Source: Setophaga petechia (lineage: Eukaryota; Chordata; Aves; Passeriformes; Parulidae). From it: a stretch of 64,000 nt of DNA. The notes beneath the pieces were generated by a model, which saw only the letters and a list, made by a program, of their open reading frames with translations, was not told the DNA's origin and did no database searches. This document shows positions 12,743 to 26,237 of this stretch, piece after piece (the first letter of the stretch is position 1; each line of letters opens with the position of its first letter). Both the position numbers and the translations under genes were made by a program. Location of the stretch: NCBI GenBank assembly GCA_024362935.1, contig JANCRA010000003.1, forward strand, positions 9,352,001 to 9,416,000, read 5' to 3'.

Positions 12743-12773
12743 TCTGTGTGTGTGTGTGTGTTTGTGTGTGTTT
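12743..12773. repeat. (TG)n microsatellite, interrupted
   Basis: A TG dinucleotide run is interrupted by two TTTG units, ending in tgtttgtcccag. It is an ordinary microsatellite. Confidence 0.92.
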
Positions 12774-13424
12774 GTCCCAGCTCTGGGTGACAGCCAGGTC
12801 TCCAGCATGTTCCTCCTCCAGTCCCTTCTGTGTTGACACAGGTGTAGGGGCTGGGGACATGTATCTCCATTCTTCTGAGGCTGTCAAAGGCAGGTCTCTG
12901 CTCTTGGCAGCAGCCAAGGATGGCTGAAGGACCCCTGGACTTTGAGGTTGAAGGGTGGATGAGCCTTTGCAAACATAACCCCATGCAGTCCCATTCTGGT
13001 TGCTGCAAGGGGAGCAGCAGCCCACAGCCTGGACACTGCACTGGGCAAAAGTCCAAACAGCTCCTTGGAGCCTCTCACACAGCTCAGGGTGATGGAGTAG
13101 CCTGACAAAGCACCCCAAAATGAATCTGCTCTGTGACATGTGCAGCTGGTTGGGCTGAGCTCACCAGGAATGAAGCTTTTGCCTTGTGCATGATGTTTTT
13201 GAGCATCATGTTTTGTCTTGTGTTAAGGCTCTGCTTTGGTCTGAGTTTTCTGCCCTTGGGTACTCATGGAACCTCCAAGGTCTGAGAAGTCTCAGAGGTC
13301 TCTGTTTAATTTAATTTTTTTTTTTGTTAAATTATTTATATCCGGTTGCAGCCTTCCTCTTTTTTCCTCGCTGCCTTTCAGGACAGCACCTGCTTCCCTC
13401 CTAAAGAAGCCATTAGCTTGCATG

Positions 13425-13660
13425 CTCTGAACCAAAATGTTAGCTCAGTTGTAACAGATGGATGGATATGGGCATCATGTAGCAACTTAATGAATAATAT
13501 CTATCACCTAATTTCCCAAAAGTTGGCATGTAATGAGTCTGATGGTGTGATTATTACCTCTGTAAATCATGACTTTAGGATGCTGACAGTCCCTCCTGCC
13601 CCAAGGATACGGGGCAGCCAGGCAGTGATGTACATTTAATTGCTGATGTGTTCGGGAGCT
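13425..13660. promoter_or_regulatory. Candidate conserved non-coding element
   Basis: This is a non-repetitive, complex AT-rich stretch with motif-like words (taatgaataat, gtgattattacctc, gtaaatcatgac) set between GC-richer flanks. It contains no repeat family that I recognise. The texture resembles vertebrate conserved elements; this is inference only. Confidence 0.22.
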
Positions 13661-14562
13661 CGCCATCGCCTCGGAGTTATCTTCTGCAGCACAGACACTG
13701 CACAGATTAGTGCAGATTGGAGGGGAGGGAGCTGCTGGGTGCATGTGTGTGTGTTTGTTCCCTGGAGCCAGCTGGTGTGAGCTGGGCAGTGTGGGATGGA
13801 GGTGTGACTCTCAGGCTGGCCTTTTTGGTCTCTCCTCAGGACTAAAGAATAAAGGGGTGGAAACGGAGATTGCTCACAACTGTGTAGAGATGTTTACTTT
13901 GTTTTTCTGATGAGTGTTTGTGGTGAATACCTCTGTAGACAGAGGACTTTGACCTACCAGACACAACCTTGCCTTCAAGGGTGAAAGCTGCCAAACCTCT
14001 GCCCATACCTCCTCCCACTACAGGAAATTTCTGTCCCTGATTTCTTCCTACCACAAACCACGTCTGGCCATAAAGCAGAGCCAGTGCCCATATTGTGGGC
14101 TCTCAGCTTGCTCATGCAGTTGATTCCTAGCCAAGGGAGGCATCACTGCTTGCAGGGCCCTCCCACACCTTCTTGTTCTTCATCAATTGATTGTAAAATT
14201 ATTATTCTGATGGGCTTTTAAGGTGTCTTTCATTAGACCCTCTGCTATGATAGTTGATAGGGATGTGGATGAATCAGATATTGCAACTGACCCTTGGAAA
14301 GCAGCTACTGCCAGTCTGTCTGCCTGTGCTGCTGGCTGATGCTGCTGTTTTGCTCTGTTGTCTCCCCTGCTTGGGTACTTCTACATGTTTGTTTAATTTC
14401 TCTTTTCCTTTGAATTCTGCTCCCATCTCGTGGTGTGTGGGTGAGAGTGGTTATAGCTGGCTGGATGTGGGGCAGAGCAATGGACATCCTGATGCTGTGG
14501 TCCTCTCCTCCACTGCAGTGCCTCTGAGCCACATGAGCAGAGGTGAAAATAGCCTGGAAACT

Positions 14563-14660
14563 GTGACAATGGCTCCTTTGGGTCAGACTGAGCATCCCCC
14601 TGGCCTGATGTCCTGTCTCCAGTAGTGCTCAGGGCAATAAGAACTGGGGCAAAGTGATGA
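14563..14660. mobile_element. Ancient interspersed repeat fragment (CR1/L3-like)
   Basis: The words tttgggtcagactgagcat, ggcctgatgtcctgtctcca and gtagtgctcagggcaataag occur in the order seen in an old amniote repeat that reads roughly 'gggtcagac...cccagtatcctgtctcc...agtggc'. It is degraded, and I cannot name the exact family. Confidence 0.45.
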
Positions 14661-15844
14661 CCACATACCGTGATGGGTTTCCCTGCAATACTCTCCCAGC
14701 CACCAGAGGTTTGCAGCTCAAGGGCTTCCCAGTCCAGGAGTGTTACCTTTGGGTTTGGTGGCCCCTGTACAGCCACCACTGGCAGTACCACAGCTGCTCT
14801 CAATTCCTGCAGCTCAGGCCCAAAGCCCAGATGCTCACCTGGTTAGTGGGGAGATGGCTGTAAAATCATGTAAAATCAGCAATGCTGTGACTGTCTGGGT
14901 GATGTGAGCCAGAGCTCATTTCCAAAGGCACCGAGTGCTCTGGGCTGCATGGGCTGGGACTGCTGAGCCGTGTGCTGGTGTCTGTGTGTTCCAGGGGGAG
15001 CCACCGAGGGGCTGGAAGAGGAGACCCACAGTGCTGATGGACCATGTCTTGTGCAGGGGGTGGCATGCCTGAATTAGCCTCCCCTCCCTCTGTCATGTTG
15101 GCTTGCACAGAGGTGACCAGTGTCACCCCAAATGGGTCAGCTCCCACAGTGCTGACCCAGTGTCACCCTCATCTGACCCTGCCTTGCTGGGCTCCCTGCT
15201 GGAAGTGTGGGCAGCTTCTGCAGAAGGAAGGTGAGGATTCCAGCAGCCTGTGTAAGTGCAGGGCCAGGGGGGCACATGCAAATACCTCAGCTCTGAGAGC
15301 TCATACTCTCAGGCATCTTTTTACCCACAAAAGATGCCCTGGAGCATTTCCTTGGTTTCCTTTCTTCCCCCAAGTAGGCAAACACCATCCTGCCAATGAT
15401 TTGTGGTGTCAGATGTTCCCATACCTGCTGGAAAATCACTATCTGCTCAAGCAAGGCTGCTCATGCTGATGGATTTCCCAATGTAACACCAGTTTCTTCT
15501 CTTTAGCTCTCAGCAGTGAATTGGCCGCAGTTGGTCTGAGTCTGTTGAGCCTTTTTGTCACTAAAGACATTGTAGTGCTTATGGCATTACTGGTTACATA
15601 AGCTGGCTGTCTCCAAGGGGCTTTGCTGTGGCACGATGCTCCTTTAGGGTGAGGGAAGAGCCTGCCTCAGAACAGGGGGGCGTGAAAAAAAAATACACAT
15701 ATGTGCTTGACTTACTTGAACTCAACCCACCCTGCAGGAAAACCCAGATTTTGGAGTTTTCATGCATTCTCTCTGGCTCCACAGATTAGAAGGGGACCGT
15801 GGGAAAGCTGCCAGGGCTTGGAGATCAATCCAGCCTTTGTAAAT

Positions 15845-15935
15845 CCTTTCATCTGACTGGCGGCTCCGTACAATTGAGTATTACCCACTTTATTATTGTT
15901 GGTTGATTAAATTCCTGTTGGTCAACACAAATAGT
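15845..15935. promoter_or_regulatory. Candidate conserved non-coding element
   Basis: A compact block of about 90 bp carries a preserved CpG (ctccgtacaattgag) next to homeodomain- and HNF-like words (tattattgttggttgattaa, ggtcaacac). It does not look repetitive. The call rests on composition only. Confidence 0.22.
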
Positions 15936-18900
15936 GCTGTGCAGGCTGTGCGTTCATGGGATGGAGATTGGCATTGCAAAGCACTTCCTAGAGAAAGGCA
16001 GGGGCAACCTGTCACTTAAAACCACATTCAGAGGGTGTTTGGCAGCGATGGGGAGGAGGGGGGAAGAACAAATCCCCCCATGCAGGCAACTTCCCAGGCA
16101 TTTCTCAAATGCCTGCCGAGGTTCAGTTGGCAGTGAGGGAGTGTGAGGTTGGGTCTCCACTTTTCTGGCAGTGGGAGCAAGCAGCCTCAGCAGGGATGCA
16201 CTCACCAAGCCCTGTGTCTGCAAGGTGGGGGAGGTGTGGTGTGGGGTGACTCCAGCCTGTATAACCAGGATTAATAGGATGAAATTAGGTGAAGGAGAAA
16301 GTTGTCAGGAAATGTTTCCTCAAGGTGAAAGCTATTAGGCTGCAGCACAGCTTCTCAAGGGAAGCCGTGGGCACTTACCTACCTGGGTTGTGTTTAAATG
16401 ACAATGTGAGAGAAATCTGGCTTTGGGGAGGAGATGGATGTTATTACCAGTGACTTCAGGGGCTCCAGGGAGATGTGACTGCTCCCCAGGGATAGTGCAT
16501 TTCTGGGTGGGATGGGAGGGCTGCAGGATTTTCAGCTGAGGTTCAGGTTGGGCTGCTGTCTTCCAGAGCAGGATGTTACTAGTAAACCAGCAGCTGGGAC
16601 TTGCCCTGGTGTTAGTCAGGGCTCTGGTAACAGAGGCTCTGAAACAGCACCCCCTAATTTTTTTTTGCCTTTCAAAATGCTATTTCTATGTAATGTCTGG
16701 CTTGTAAGAGGGAGAGCACAGAACATATTTCTCAAGAGTGGGAGTAACTGGCAAACAAATAATTTGGCAACCTCTGTCCTAGATGACCTGAAACATATTT
16801 GTGCTTTTATGAATGGTGTTACTTTGACCATCCATGTATTTTTACATCACTATCCTTGCGCCTGAACCAGTGAAACACCTTTTATCTTTGGGTGAACGAT
16901 TTGTTTCCCATCTCTGTGCAGCATACACCCCTAGAAAATGAACCCACCTGATTATTTGGGGGAAGAAGATAGGGGATAGCAGAAGCTTTAGGGGGCTTGT
17001 GCTTAGCAAAATAGCAAATAGCTATTCCGTGGAAATAAGACCATCTTCTCTCCCTCTGCTAGTTCTCAGATAGTCCTGAGATGTGGACACAGAGCAGCCC
17101 CAGGCAGTGAGCAGACAGAGAATCCCTGGAGCAGCACGTGGTTGGGAATGAAGATGCTCATCACAGGGTCCCTTTCCACGTTGCTTTCCTCTGCCCCAGC
17201 TCTGCCATGATGTGCAGGCAGAACCTACTCGTGAGAGTGACACGAGGGAGGGAGGGAGCAGGGCTGCACGCTGCTGGGAGCCTGCTCTTCAAGCCTGGAA
17301 CACAGAATATGCATTGGAAAGCCAGCAGGCAGAGGTGGATCCTGTGTGCTGCTGTGTGGTGGGGCTGGGAGTGAGCCATGAAGGCTGCCTGGCCTAGGAA
17401 AGCCTTGTCAGCCTGCCTGGCAGGGAGCCCTCAGCAGCCAGGCCCAAGGGCTGGAGAGAGGGGCAATAAACTGGTTAATAAATAACAGGGAAAGCTGGCA
17501 GTGTTGCATAGTTTTAGTTTCTGCAACATGGCAAAGGTTTGCACAGCCCTTTGCGAAGCTGTATGAGCACTTGGAGGATCAGGAGGTCTCCTCCAGCTGC
17601 CTGCACTCTGAATCATTGTGGGACTGATTTTATTATCCCCAGGGGCCAAGTGCTTGGGCTCTCCTTGGCTACCCCAGGCCAGGGGATGGTGCAGTTCCCT
17701 GGTTTGCTGTCATCCCCAGGGATTTTTCCTGTGGGGTGCTGCCAGGACAGCTGCCCTGACAGTGAGGGTTGCTCAGCATCCCCTGTAAGGGGCCAGTTCT
17801 GGCACAGATCAATCAGCTCTCTAGCGTATTTCCCTAAAAATCTTGGCTCAGGGTGGTAGCATGGACAAAAGTGACTTACAGTTATTAGGGAAACTTATCT
17901 GAGGATAGATTGCTGTTTCTAAATGATATCTCCTATTGTTATTGTAGTAGCACTGTACTATTAACTTGTTTTAAAACAGGTTTTGTTCCCTTGTCTCATT
18001 GTTTCTATCCAGCCTAGTGATACACTGTAATCTGTGCCTCCACCTTGTTTCTACTCCCATCAGACAGTGCGTTATGAAATTCTTCGGTAGGCATTGTCGA
18101 GCCTTTCTTTCCAGGCATGAATTATACATTTGCAGTATTTGGATTCTTAAGCCATACCCTGTGTCACTTGCTTAGGTATCTGGAGTTTTTGTCCTGCTCA
18201 GTTCTGGGTTAAAGCATATTTTTGGTTGGCCTACTGCTGTTCCCAGCTGGTCCTGACAAAGCCCATGCTGTTTTGGCATAGCCAACACATTCCACTTGAC
18301 AGCCCTTCTCCTGTTTAATTTCCTCTTGCTGACTCCCACACCAGGAAAGGGCTGCAGGTAGGAGTAGGGGCATTGCTGTTTTCCAAAATGAGGATTTCCC
18401 TTCACCCTCAGGTAAGAACATAGGCAACAGTCTCACAGTCTCTGCTGTCTTTGTGTAATTTGATGGCATAAAGGGTGTCCTCTGTGGCACAGTTGTTTGT
18501 GGTTTTTTGGTTGAACTTTTTCACAGGTGAAAGCTGGTGGGGATTGGATCCATGCCATGTTCCAGCTTGACACTGAAGTACAGTTAATAAAGTGTGCATA
18601 CTTTATTATTTTTTATGTGTGGCTGTTTCTCCTGACTGTAGGCAGTCCCTAAAGATGTTTAGGAGGAAACACACCTTCATCTCATGATCTCACACCACCA
18701 TTGGATTGTGTTTATCACAAGCCAGTTAAATTAGAGGCTACTGTAATTTGTAATGTTTAACTACATGCTGCAATAGAAGAGTGTGAGGCTGAGGGGGTTT
18801 CTGCAGCTGGATGGGAAGGAGGAACTGGGCAGGAGAAGAGAAAATAAATTCCTCAGGAAACCCCCAGATCACAGGGGAACAGTCTCTTCTGCCCTGGACT

Positions 18901-19849
18901 GCAGCAGAGTTTTTCTTCCCAAAACACTGGGTCTCAGGGAGAGGCCAGCACATTAAGCCAGCTAACTGCAAAACACACAGAGAAATCCAAAACTGAACTG
19001 TAGGTGAACACTGAAGCCTTCACAGGTGCCCATCCTTGCTGGTAGGAATCACTGACTCTACAACTGCAGTTATTTTTGGCAAATAGGACTGGGTGTGGGA
19101 CTTCTGCCTGCAGTTTAGCAAAGCTCCATATCCCTGGCCACAGAAATTTGTGTCTTTGACACGTTCACTTACAATCTCCAGCTCCAGAAGAGCTTAGTGT
19201 GCAGGGATTTAGACGTTTTCTGATGATGGACTCACAGCTATTTTAGGCTTTCTCCCCTTTTCTCTCTGAGGGTCTGACTAGAAATTTCATCCAGAGCTAA
19301 AAATTGCTTGAAACTGAGTGTATGGGATAAAAAAAAAAGCTCTTTTGATAAAGCAGTGTTTTCCTACCAAAAGTTGCCTTACCCAAAGTTTCCCAGCCAG
19401 CCCTCATCCCAAGTGGTGTGGCACTGTGAAATCAGACATCTCCCTGGCCTCTTGGCCAAGAGCCCTCCCTGCCAGCCCCCAGGTGGGAATGAGGTTTGTT
19501 GCCATCCTGTGCATCAATGCCAGTTGTAACTGGGTAAATGCTTTTTGCTGCTAAAAGCATTAACACCTTTGCTACCTTGCACTTCTTTAGGCTCAGGGAG
19601 AGAGCTGGGGGCAGACAGTGCTGAGGTTAAAGATGAGATGTAGGGCAGCCTGTGGAGGGGGGGATAATGAATTCATGGGCACATGGAGACCATTCAGCAA
19701 GCTCTGGGCTCCTGTGGGCCCCTGGGTGGAAGGACTTTGATCTGACTCCAGGCTTTTCCCAACTTTGAATGCGTTCCTGCTCTCAGCCCTGCCCTCGCTG
19801 CAGACAAAGGCGAGGGGAGCAGGGAAGAGGAAGGGGGGCTGTTTACCCT

Positions 19850-20110
19850 CATCAGAATGGTCGGGTGGCCCGAGTCAATACAGCCTATTTTTCATTAACC
19901 TAATCATTAGTTTTTCCTTGCTGCCAATTAAATTTTTCCTGTCAGTACTCAGAAGGACATCATTTGAATCTATGAGATTTTTTTTTTATTTAATAGGGAG
20001 CTTCCTGGACATGGTGGGGTTATTTGAGGAGTGGAAATGAAAGCTGAATTTCTGTCTGGATGGAAGAAGATTTTTTGAGTTTTAATTATCACGCAGCTTG
20101 GATTCCTGAC
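19850..20110. promoter_or_regulatory. Candidate conserved non-coding element
   Basis: The block starts with a CpG-containing segment (atggtcgggtggcccgagtc) and continues into AT-rich words such as cattaacctaatcattag and gccaattaaat. The mixture of preserved CpGs and TAAT cores is unusual for this intron. No repeat identity was found and conservation was not tested. Confidence 0.22.
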
Positions 20111-21141
20111 GGTTGAGGACTGTATTGGAAAGGCTGGTTTCCATTGTGTGGAGTGGATAATTATGCAGCCCTCTCCCAGGCTCACTGCATTTATTGTCCA
20201 GAAGAATCTTCCCAAGCAAAAGGGGGGGAGCAGATTTACAACCCAAAATGCATTTTTAGAGCCTGCAAAAGTTTCAACTTGATGTTTGTGAAGGAAAACT
20301 TCTGCAACTATTTGAGATTTTGTTTACTCTTTTAGCAAAATAACCCCCATCAATTAATCTGGTAATCTGCCTTTCCCCTCGCAGGTTGCTTAGGAAATAG
20401 TTTTATAAACTAAGGGAGCCCTTCTGCAGCTGGACTGCTTTGTGCTATCAGTTTCTAAGCAGAATTCCTGGCAGTGGGAATTTCTGCATAAAATCTACTG
20501 TCCTGTTTGTATGTACAATGTTGAATAGAAGATTTACAGCCATCCAAAACTTGGAAGTGCTTCTTACCTAGGAGCTAATGTTAATCTATTCAGGAGAACG
20601 TGTTAAAGGATTCAAAGAAACCTAAAATGCCAAAGCGAAGCTCATTTACAAATGTTCTCTCTCACAAGCCTTTGGATTAACCTCGTGCCTTTCTCACTGG
20701 GTTTTGAACCATGGATAGTTTGAAGTTTGCCATGAAAATGGAGACATTTCAGCAAAGGTCTGGTCAAATCTGGAGAAGCTTTTGGAACTACAACAATCCC
20801 ACCAAGGGTGGGATCAAATCTGCATGTGTTTGGGTGGGATCTGATCTGGGGGCAAACATCCTGTGCAACTTTGATTAGTGTGATGAGATGAAAGAGAAAA
20901 AGGCTCATTGTGGATGCTTACTCTTTTTCTCCTGGCTGAGAAGTGGAACTGCAATATTGCAAAGTGGGGACCAGGGAGGAGGTTCTGGAAGCACTTGTGC
21001 TCATTTCAGTGGATTTGTAAGAGATAATTTAGCAGGACAGCTGTGTAAGCAAACATTTCAGATAGGCCTTATTTCCAGAGCTTTCTGACTGTGACAGGGT
21101 GGCAGAGGACTCTGAACTCAGCTTGACTTTCATTTACAGTT

Positions 21142-21173
21142 CCTCTTGGTTTAACTAGTGTTAACCCAAGAGG
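21142..21173. other. Compact near-perfect hairpin
   Basis: The 14-nt arms cctcttggtttaac and gttaacccaagagg pair at 13 of 14 positions around a 4-nt loop (tagt). No T-run follows, and the sequence lies in intron, so this is not a terminator. It may be a cruciform-prone palindrome or the remnant of an inverted-repeat element. Confidence 0.6.
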
Positions 21174-22039
21174 ATTTGGGCTTCTGATATCTACCTTCCA
21201 TGGGGTTGTTTTGGGGAAGTTAGCAACTTATTGTGGGGGTTTCTGCATTATTAAAATAGCTTAAAACAACCCAGTCTCCATTTCCCATCCTCAATTTTCA
21301 AATCACATTCACTTGTGGTGCCCAAAGACTCATAGACACAGACTCTGCTGCCTCTGTAGCCCTCTCCAGCCCTTTCCTCTGACAGGGTGCCTCCAAGCCT
21401 TGACCACAGTTGGACTGTCAGTGCTTCTGAGGCTGCTTCCTAACCCACGTGGTTTCCTGGCATTCTCCAGCTTGCCTACATGTACTGAGCAGCCTCTTTT
21501 TTAAGCTCCTTCAGCTAGAGACCATATGTTGTTACTATAGTCATACCAAGCCTCATGCATGTTGGCCTTCTGTGATTTAGGACTGTGAATTTATGTGGAA
21601 AAGCTGGATAACTCTTAAAGATAAAAACCCTCCTTTTTTTGGTGAGGAAGTACTTTTGAAACTTTTGAAACCTTTGTCTGTATTTTACACAGCCATCTGT
21701 TTCTAATATAACTTTTTTATTGCAAACATCCCAGTAGTGTCAGAGAGCCCTCCCCCAGCACTTGTTCTTCTCCCCCCAGTCTTTCCAGCCCTCTTTTCTT
21801 CTTTCCCAGCCACTCTGCAATTAGGTGAGACTTTCTGCAGGTGATGGAAAACCAAAAGGCATGGATGGTTTCAGATTGCTGAATCTGACAAGACAACAGA
21901 GGCTGCTTAGTGATTTCATTTTTTGCCTTCAAGTAACTTGTGATGTTTGCTTTCTGGAATTAAAGTGAAACATTCACAGATTTTCCTCATGTGATATTGT
22001 ACAGGGTAGACATGGAAAACAGGATTGAAGGGCTCTCAG

Positions 22040-22610
22040 TTTCACCTAAGCAATCCCTTTGCCTCAGGTCAGACTCGGCTCTACCTAAACTGCTCCTGAC
22101 AGATGTTTGTTTAACCTGCTTGTGAAAGTCATCATCAATGGCAATTCCACTGCCTTCCAAGGCATCTTCTTCTGCCCTTAAATATTGCTGTTATTAGAGA
22201 CCTTGCTCTTCCTGGATGGAGATGGAGTACAATTTATTCACTTTTTAAGTTTTTCTGGCAATCATTTACATGTTTGAATCCATTACCGCATTTATGTTTG
22301 GTCCTTTCTTCCCCAGGCTAAGCAAGCTGGTTTCCTTCAGGCTCTCCTGCTAGATTATACTTTCCACACTCTGATCCTCCTTATTTCTCTCCTGAATTTT
22401 TTCCAAATAGCCTGCATGAGTCTTGAAGCGTGATGCCTAAAAGTGGACACAGATCTGTATCCAAGATCTTTAATAGCACTGGTAAAGGAGGATTATTTCC
22501 CTTGTTTACATACAGGTCTCTTGTTTCTGCATCATGATACGATCTCAGATATTGTTTTCAGCCTAACAACTGCGCAGTTTACAAGTTGCAATAGTCTCCA
22601 AGATCCTTTT
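22040..22610 (-). mobile_element. Old CR1/L3-type LINE fragment, minus orientation
   Basis: Read on the plus strand, the order ctgcttgtgaaagtcatcat, aattccactgcct, attatactttccacactc, cttgaagcgtgatgcctaa and aagtggacacag follows the reverse complement of an ancient amniote CR1/L3 3' region ('cttgaaatgtggtgcccaaaactggacacag'). Many substitutions and small gaps mark it as old. It has no coding capacity. Confidence 0.65.
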
Positions 22611-25600
22611 TCTCAGGACTGCTGTATGCTGAATGAGGAATCAAAGGATGCTGCCAGGAAGGTTTGGGTTGACCTTGGCAGAGGCTGTGAGCGTGGCATG
22701 CTGGCAGTGGGATGGACTGAGCCTTTGGTTGATGCTGCAGAGACAGGGAGAGCAGCTACCTCAGCAGTATCCAAAGTCAGACAGGAAGGGTTGGGTTTTG
22801 GCAGTGGGAGTGGGGAATTGAGTAACTGGATTGATACAAACAGAAATGAGTACACCCTGTCCCATAGGTTTCAGGGAATTTCCCCTGGGGCCATACTCTT
22901 GTGCTGACTTCTGGAGGCTGCAGTGTTCATCAGTGCCCCCAAAAGGAGGTTGTGGAGCAGAATGGGCCACTCTTGCTAAAAGATCCACACTACCCCAAAT
23001 GTTGAGTCCTTTGTGGCCAGTGGAAAGACACTAATCGGCTTTGGGGCTTTTTCTGACCTGGTCACGTGATTGTGCTATCAAGATTAAAGCAGCACGAGGA
23101 AGGAAAAGAGGCTTAAACAGCTGAGGGTGCCTGGCAGGTCATTTTAACCTTTTCATAATCATTAAAGCTGCAGAATCCCATTAGCAGCGAGTGACTTGCA
23201 GCTTCTCTCCTCTAACAAGAACTGGTGACACAACTTTCTGTTCACCTCTGTTTTCCTCCCCAGGAGAGTGCAACCCAGCTGAACCCAAACTTTGAGCCAA
23301 GTCTGGTCATTCCTTCATGTGGAACAAGGAGTTTGTTGTACCAAGGAGAAACAATCCATGGGTCTATCAAAAGCAGAGGATTTATCTCTCAGTTTCTAAA
23401 ATTAGACTCTCTTGGAAGGTCCTGCTCAGGCCATACTGTGGTAGATCAGCCTTGTCCATCTGTAGCAATAGCTACAGAGAGGTGCAGGATAAGGAAGATT
23501 ATGATGATCTCCTAAGTCACTTCTTTGGCACTGGTCAGTGGGCTACAGCTTTACTCTGCTGGGATTGGCGACAGCAGAAGATCCTGCACTGCTACAGTGC
23601 AGCTCTGACATGGGAAGCAAAGCTTTTTGAAATGAAGCTGTGTTAACTAAGGCATGATGCCCCCAAAGACCCTCCAGTTTATTGGTGTTACTCATCTTTT
23701 CCTCTCTTGCAAGTTTTCATGAACTCAGCATCATGTCCAGTAGTCAGTCTGATCCTCCTCTGTCTTTCCTCCAACTTCTGTATCTTCTTTTGTCTCTCTT
23801 TATATCTAGTAAGCTCTGGTGTAGAAATTCTTGCCCCACAGTGTCTGGAAGACAGGATCACTTTGATCCACCTGAAACCTGAGCATTGTCATAATTTCTT
23901 TAGAATTGTCCTTTCTGCATTCAGGCAGAAACCATTGAGTACATCTAGTGGTTGCACAGCAAATGGCTTCTTAAAGAGGCCAAGGACACCTCGAATTCTG
24001 CCTGTGTCAGTGGGTTATGTTGGATGTTGCAGATATTGCAGCACCTGGGATTGGTCTGGAGAGCACCTGCTTTCTCAGGCTTCCATGTGCAGGGAGTGAG
24101 AGCGCTGCAGGGGATGCAAATCAGCTTTTCTCTGTTACATGTACACCAGTTAAGGCTGTCTGGCTGTGCGTGTCTTGGAAATTAATATTTCTATCATTGT
24201 GTTTGCTTATTTCATCTAATTACAGTCTATTCACTCTTGACTGAAAGCTTAGTCTGAGGCTGAACCATCAGAAACTCACTCTGATTTTTCTCGGGGTGAT
24301 GCCCACAGTCAGGCATTAAACACAACTTGTAAAGCAAACACCTTTTTTTCCTTGGCTGTTTACCTTCAGAATTTCTGGGGGAATAGCAGGAAAGATCTCC
24401 CCAGGAAACCTGGCTGGCCAGCAGTGACTGGTGCCAGGGTTGAGACAGTCTGTCATGTAGGCAGCACCTCTGAGGAGCCTGGTGAAGGTGCTGTCCTCTG
24501 CATGCAGGCTTAGAGGAGGGCCCTGGGGAGCCACAGCAGCACTGGGGTCTCTGCCCACTGCCAGCAGCAGAAGAGCAGCTCCCGGCTGTCCCCTCAGGAG
24601 AAGAAAGGTGTGTTTTCAGATGACAGGACTTGGAGGAGTGTTACCATGTAAGATTTGGCAGGTTTCATGGTTGTGAGGGTTAGACATCCTCAGATGCAGA
24701 TGTTCTCCAGTGGTGGCTGCTGCTCTGTGCTGTGATAGAGGGACAGCCCCCACAGAGATTGTCATGTCCACATCACCCAAGCAGGGAAGGGCAAACTGGC
24801 AACCACCATGCTGCAGCACACAGCACACACATACTGCTCCTTCCCTATCAGCCACCTGCTAGTGAAATCCTGATTTCAGGAGCTCCTCAACATTTGACAG
24901 GCATTGTGGGCAGATATTTTGCTGTGTGCAGAGATGATGTCATGGCTGGAAGTCACCGTAGTGAGCTGTAACAACCAGGGTCAGGAGAGACCTTACCAGA
25001 CTCTTACAGACCAGCTTGTGGCTGCTAAGCACCCTGAGAGATCTAATGAACTGAAACTGAGTCAGGAACATACAGTCTCGAAAACCTTCAGAGCTTGTAG
25101 TTAGAGGCTTGCTATGAAATGTTAATTAAAAAGCTGCAGCAGCGTATGTTCCATCCTGTCAGAGCTGCAGCACAGCCATGTTGCCTGTGCATAGCCACTC
25201 TTGTTAGAGTTAAAAATGTGTGTTATTCTGAGACCATATTTCTTTGTTATTTGTGATTGGACTGGCTGCACACTCCTCTGTTGTTTTGACTAGTGTTTAA
25301 GTACCTGAGCTATGCCTGAACTATCACCTGCACCTTGAAAATGAGGCCTGATCCTACCAGGCTCATTCAGACAGATGTTCTTGTGGGTGGCTTTGGATAC
25401 TACAGATGGGCCTTTTATTTATTAAGTGTAGTCTAAAGGCAGTGTCTGTTCAGTAGATGTGCTGCACCTCAGCTATGAAATATTTAAGATTTGGCCTTAG
25501 TTCTCTTTCTGTGAGCGCATTCCTGCCACCTCTAACAGTGGCTGACAGAGTGCAGAGGAAACTTCTCCCTGCACAGCCCACAGTGAATGGGGTGGTGGGA

Positions 25601-25814
25601 CAAGAGCTAGAGCAGGTTGGTATGGTTTGCTTGCTGAATATCTTGCAGAGGTACAAAACACTGGGAGCTTCTATTTACCATGGAAATAGAAAATGTGGGA
25701 GATGTTCTCCCGCATCTCAAGGGAGACCCCAGATTGTGACTAAGATGCTGCTGGAAAGACATGGAATTTGGGAATAGCAGAGTATGATATTTTGGATATG
25801 ATAATCATGAAGAT

Positions 25815-26237
25815 ATGAGTATGATCAGGGTGCTGGAACACTTCTCCTCTGAGGAGAAGCTGAGAGAGTTGGGGTTGTTCAGCCTGGCAAAAGAAGGCTT
25901 CAAGGAGTCTTAGAGCAGCTTTTCAGTACCCAGAGGGAACTACAACAGAGCTGGAGAGGGACTTTTTACAGGGGTATATAGAGATAGGAGATGGGTTAAT
26001 GGCTTTGAACTGACAGAGGTCAGGCTTGGGTTAGGTATAAGGACAGAAATTTGTACAATGAGAATGGTGAAATGCTGTCACAGGTTGTCCAAGAGGACAC
26101 CCATGGAAACATTCAAGGACAGGTGGATGAGGCTCTGAGCAGCCTGATCTAGTTGAAGATGCCCCTGCTTGCTGCAGGGGCTGTCCTAGGTGACTGTTAA
26201 AGGTCTCTTCCACACAGGTTATTCTGAGATTCTGCAC
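25815..26237 (+). mobile_element. CR1 LINE 3' end, plus orientation
   Basis: The sequence follows the avian CR1 3' region from atgatcagggtgctggaaca through gttggggttgttcagcctgg, cttttcagtacccagaggg, taatggctttgaactgac and gttgtccaagagga to the terminal gttattctgagattctg. It is 5'-truncated, as is usual for CR1, and carries small indels. No reading frame for the replication proteins remains. Confidence 0.9.

Noticed and set aside
23264..23514. Good acceptor (ctctgttttcctccccag) followed by an 83-codon open frame
   Set aside because: In the phase needed to follow the upstream CCDC85C exon it hits a TGA within about ten codons. The long frame is in another phase and matches nothing recognised.
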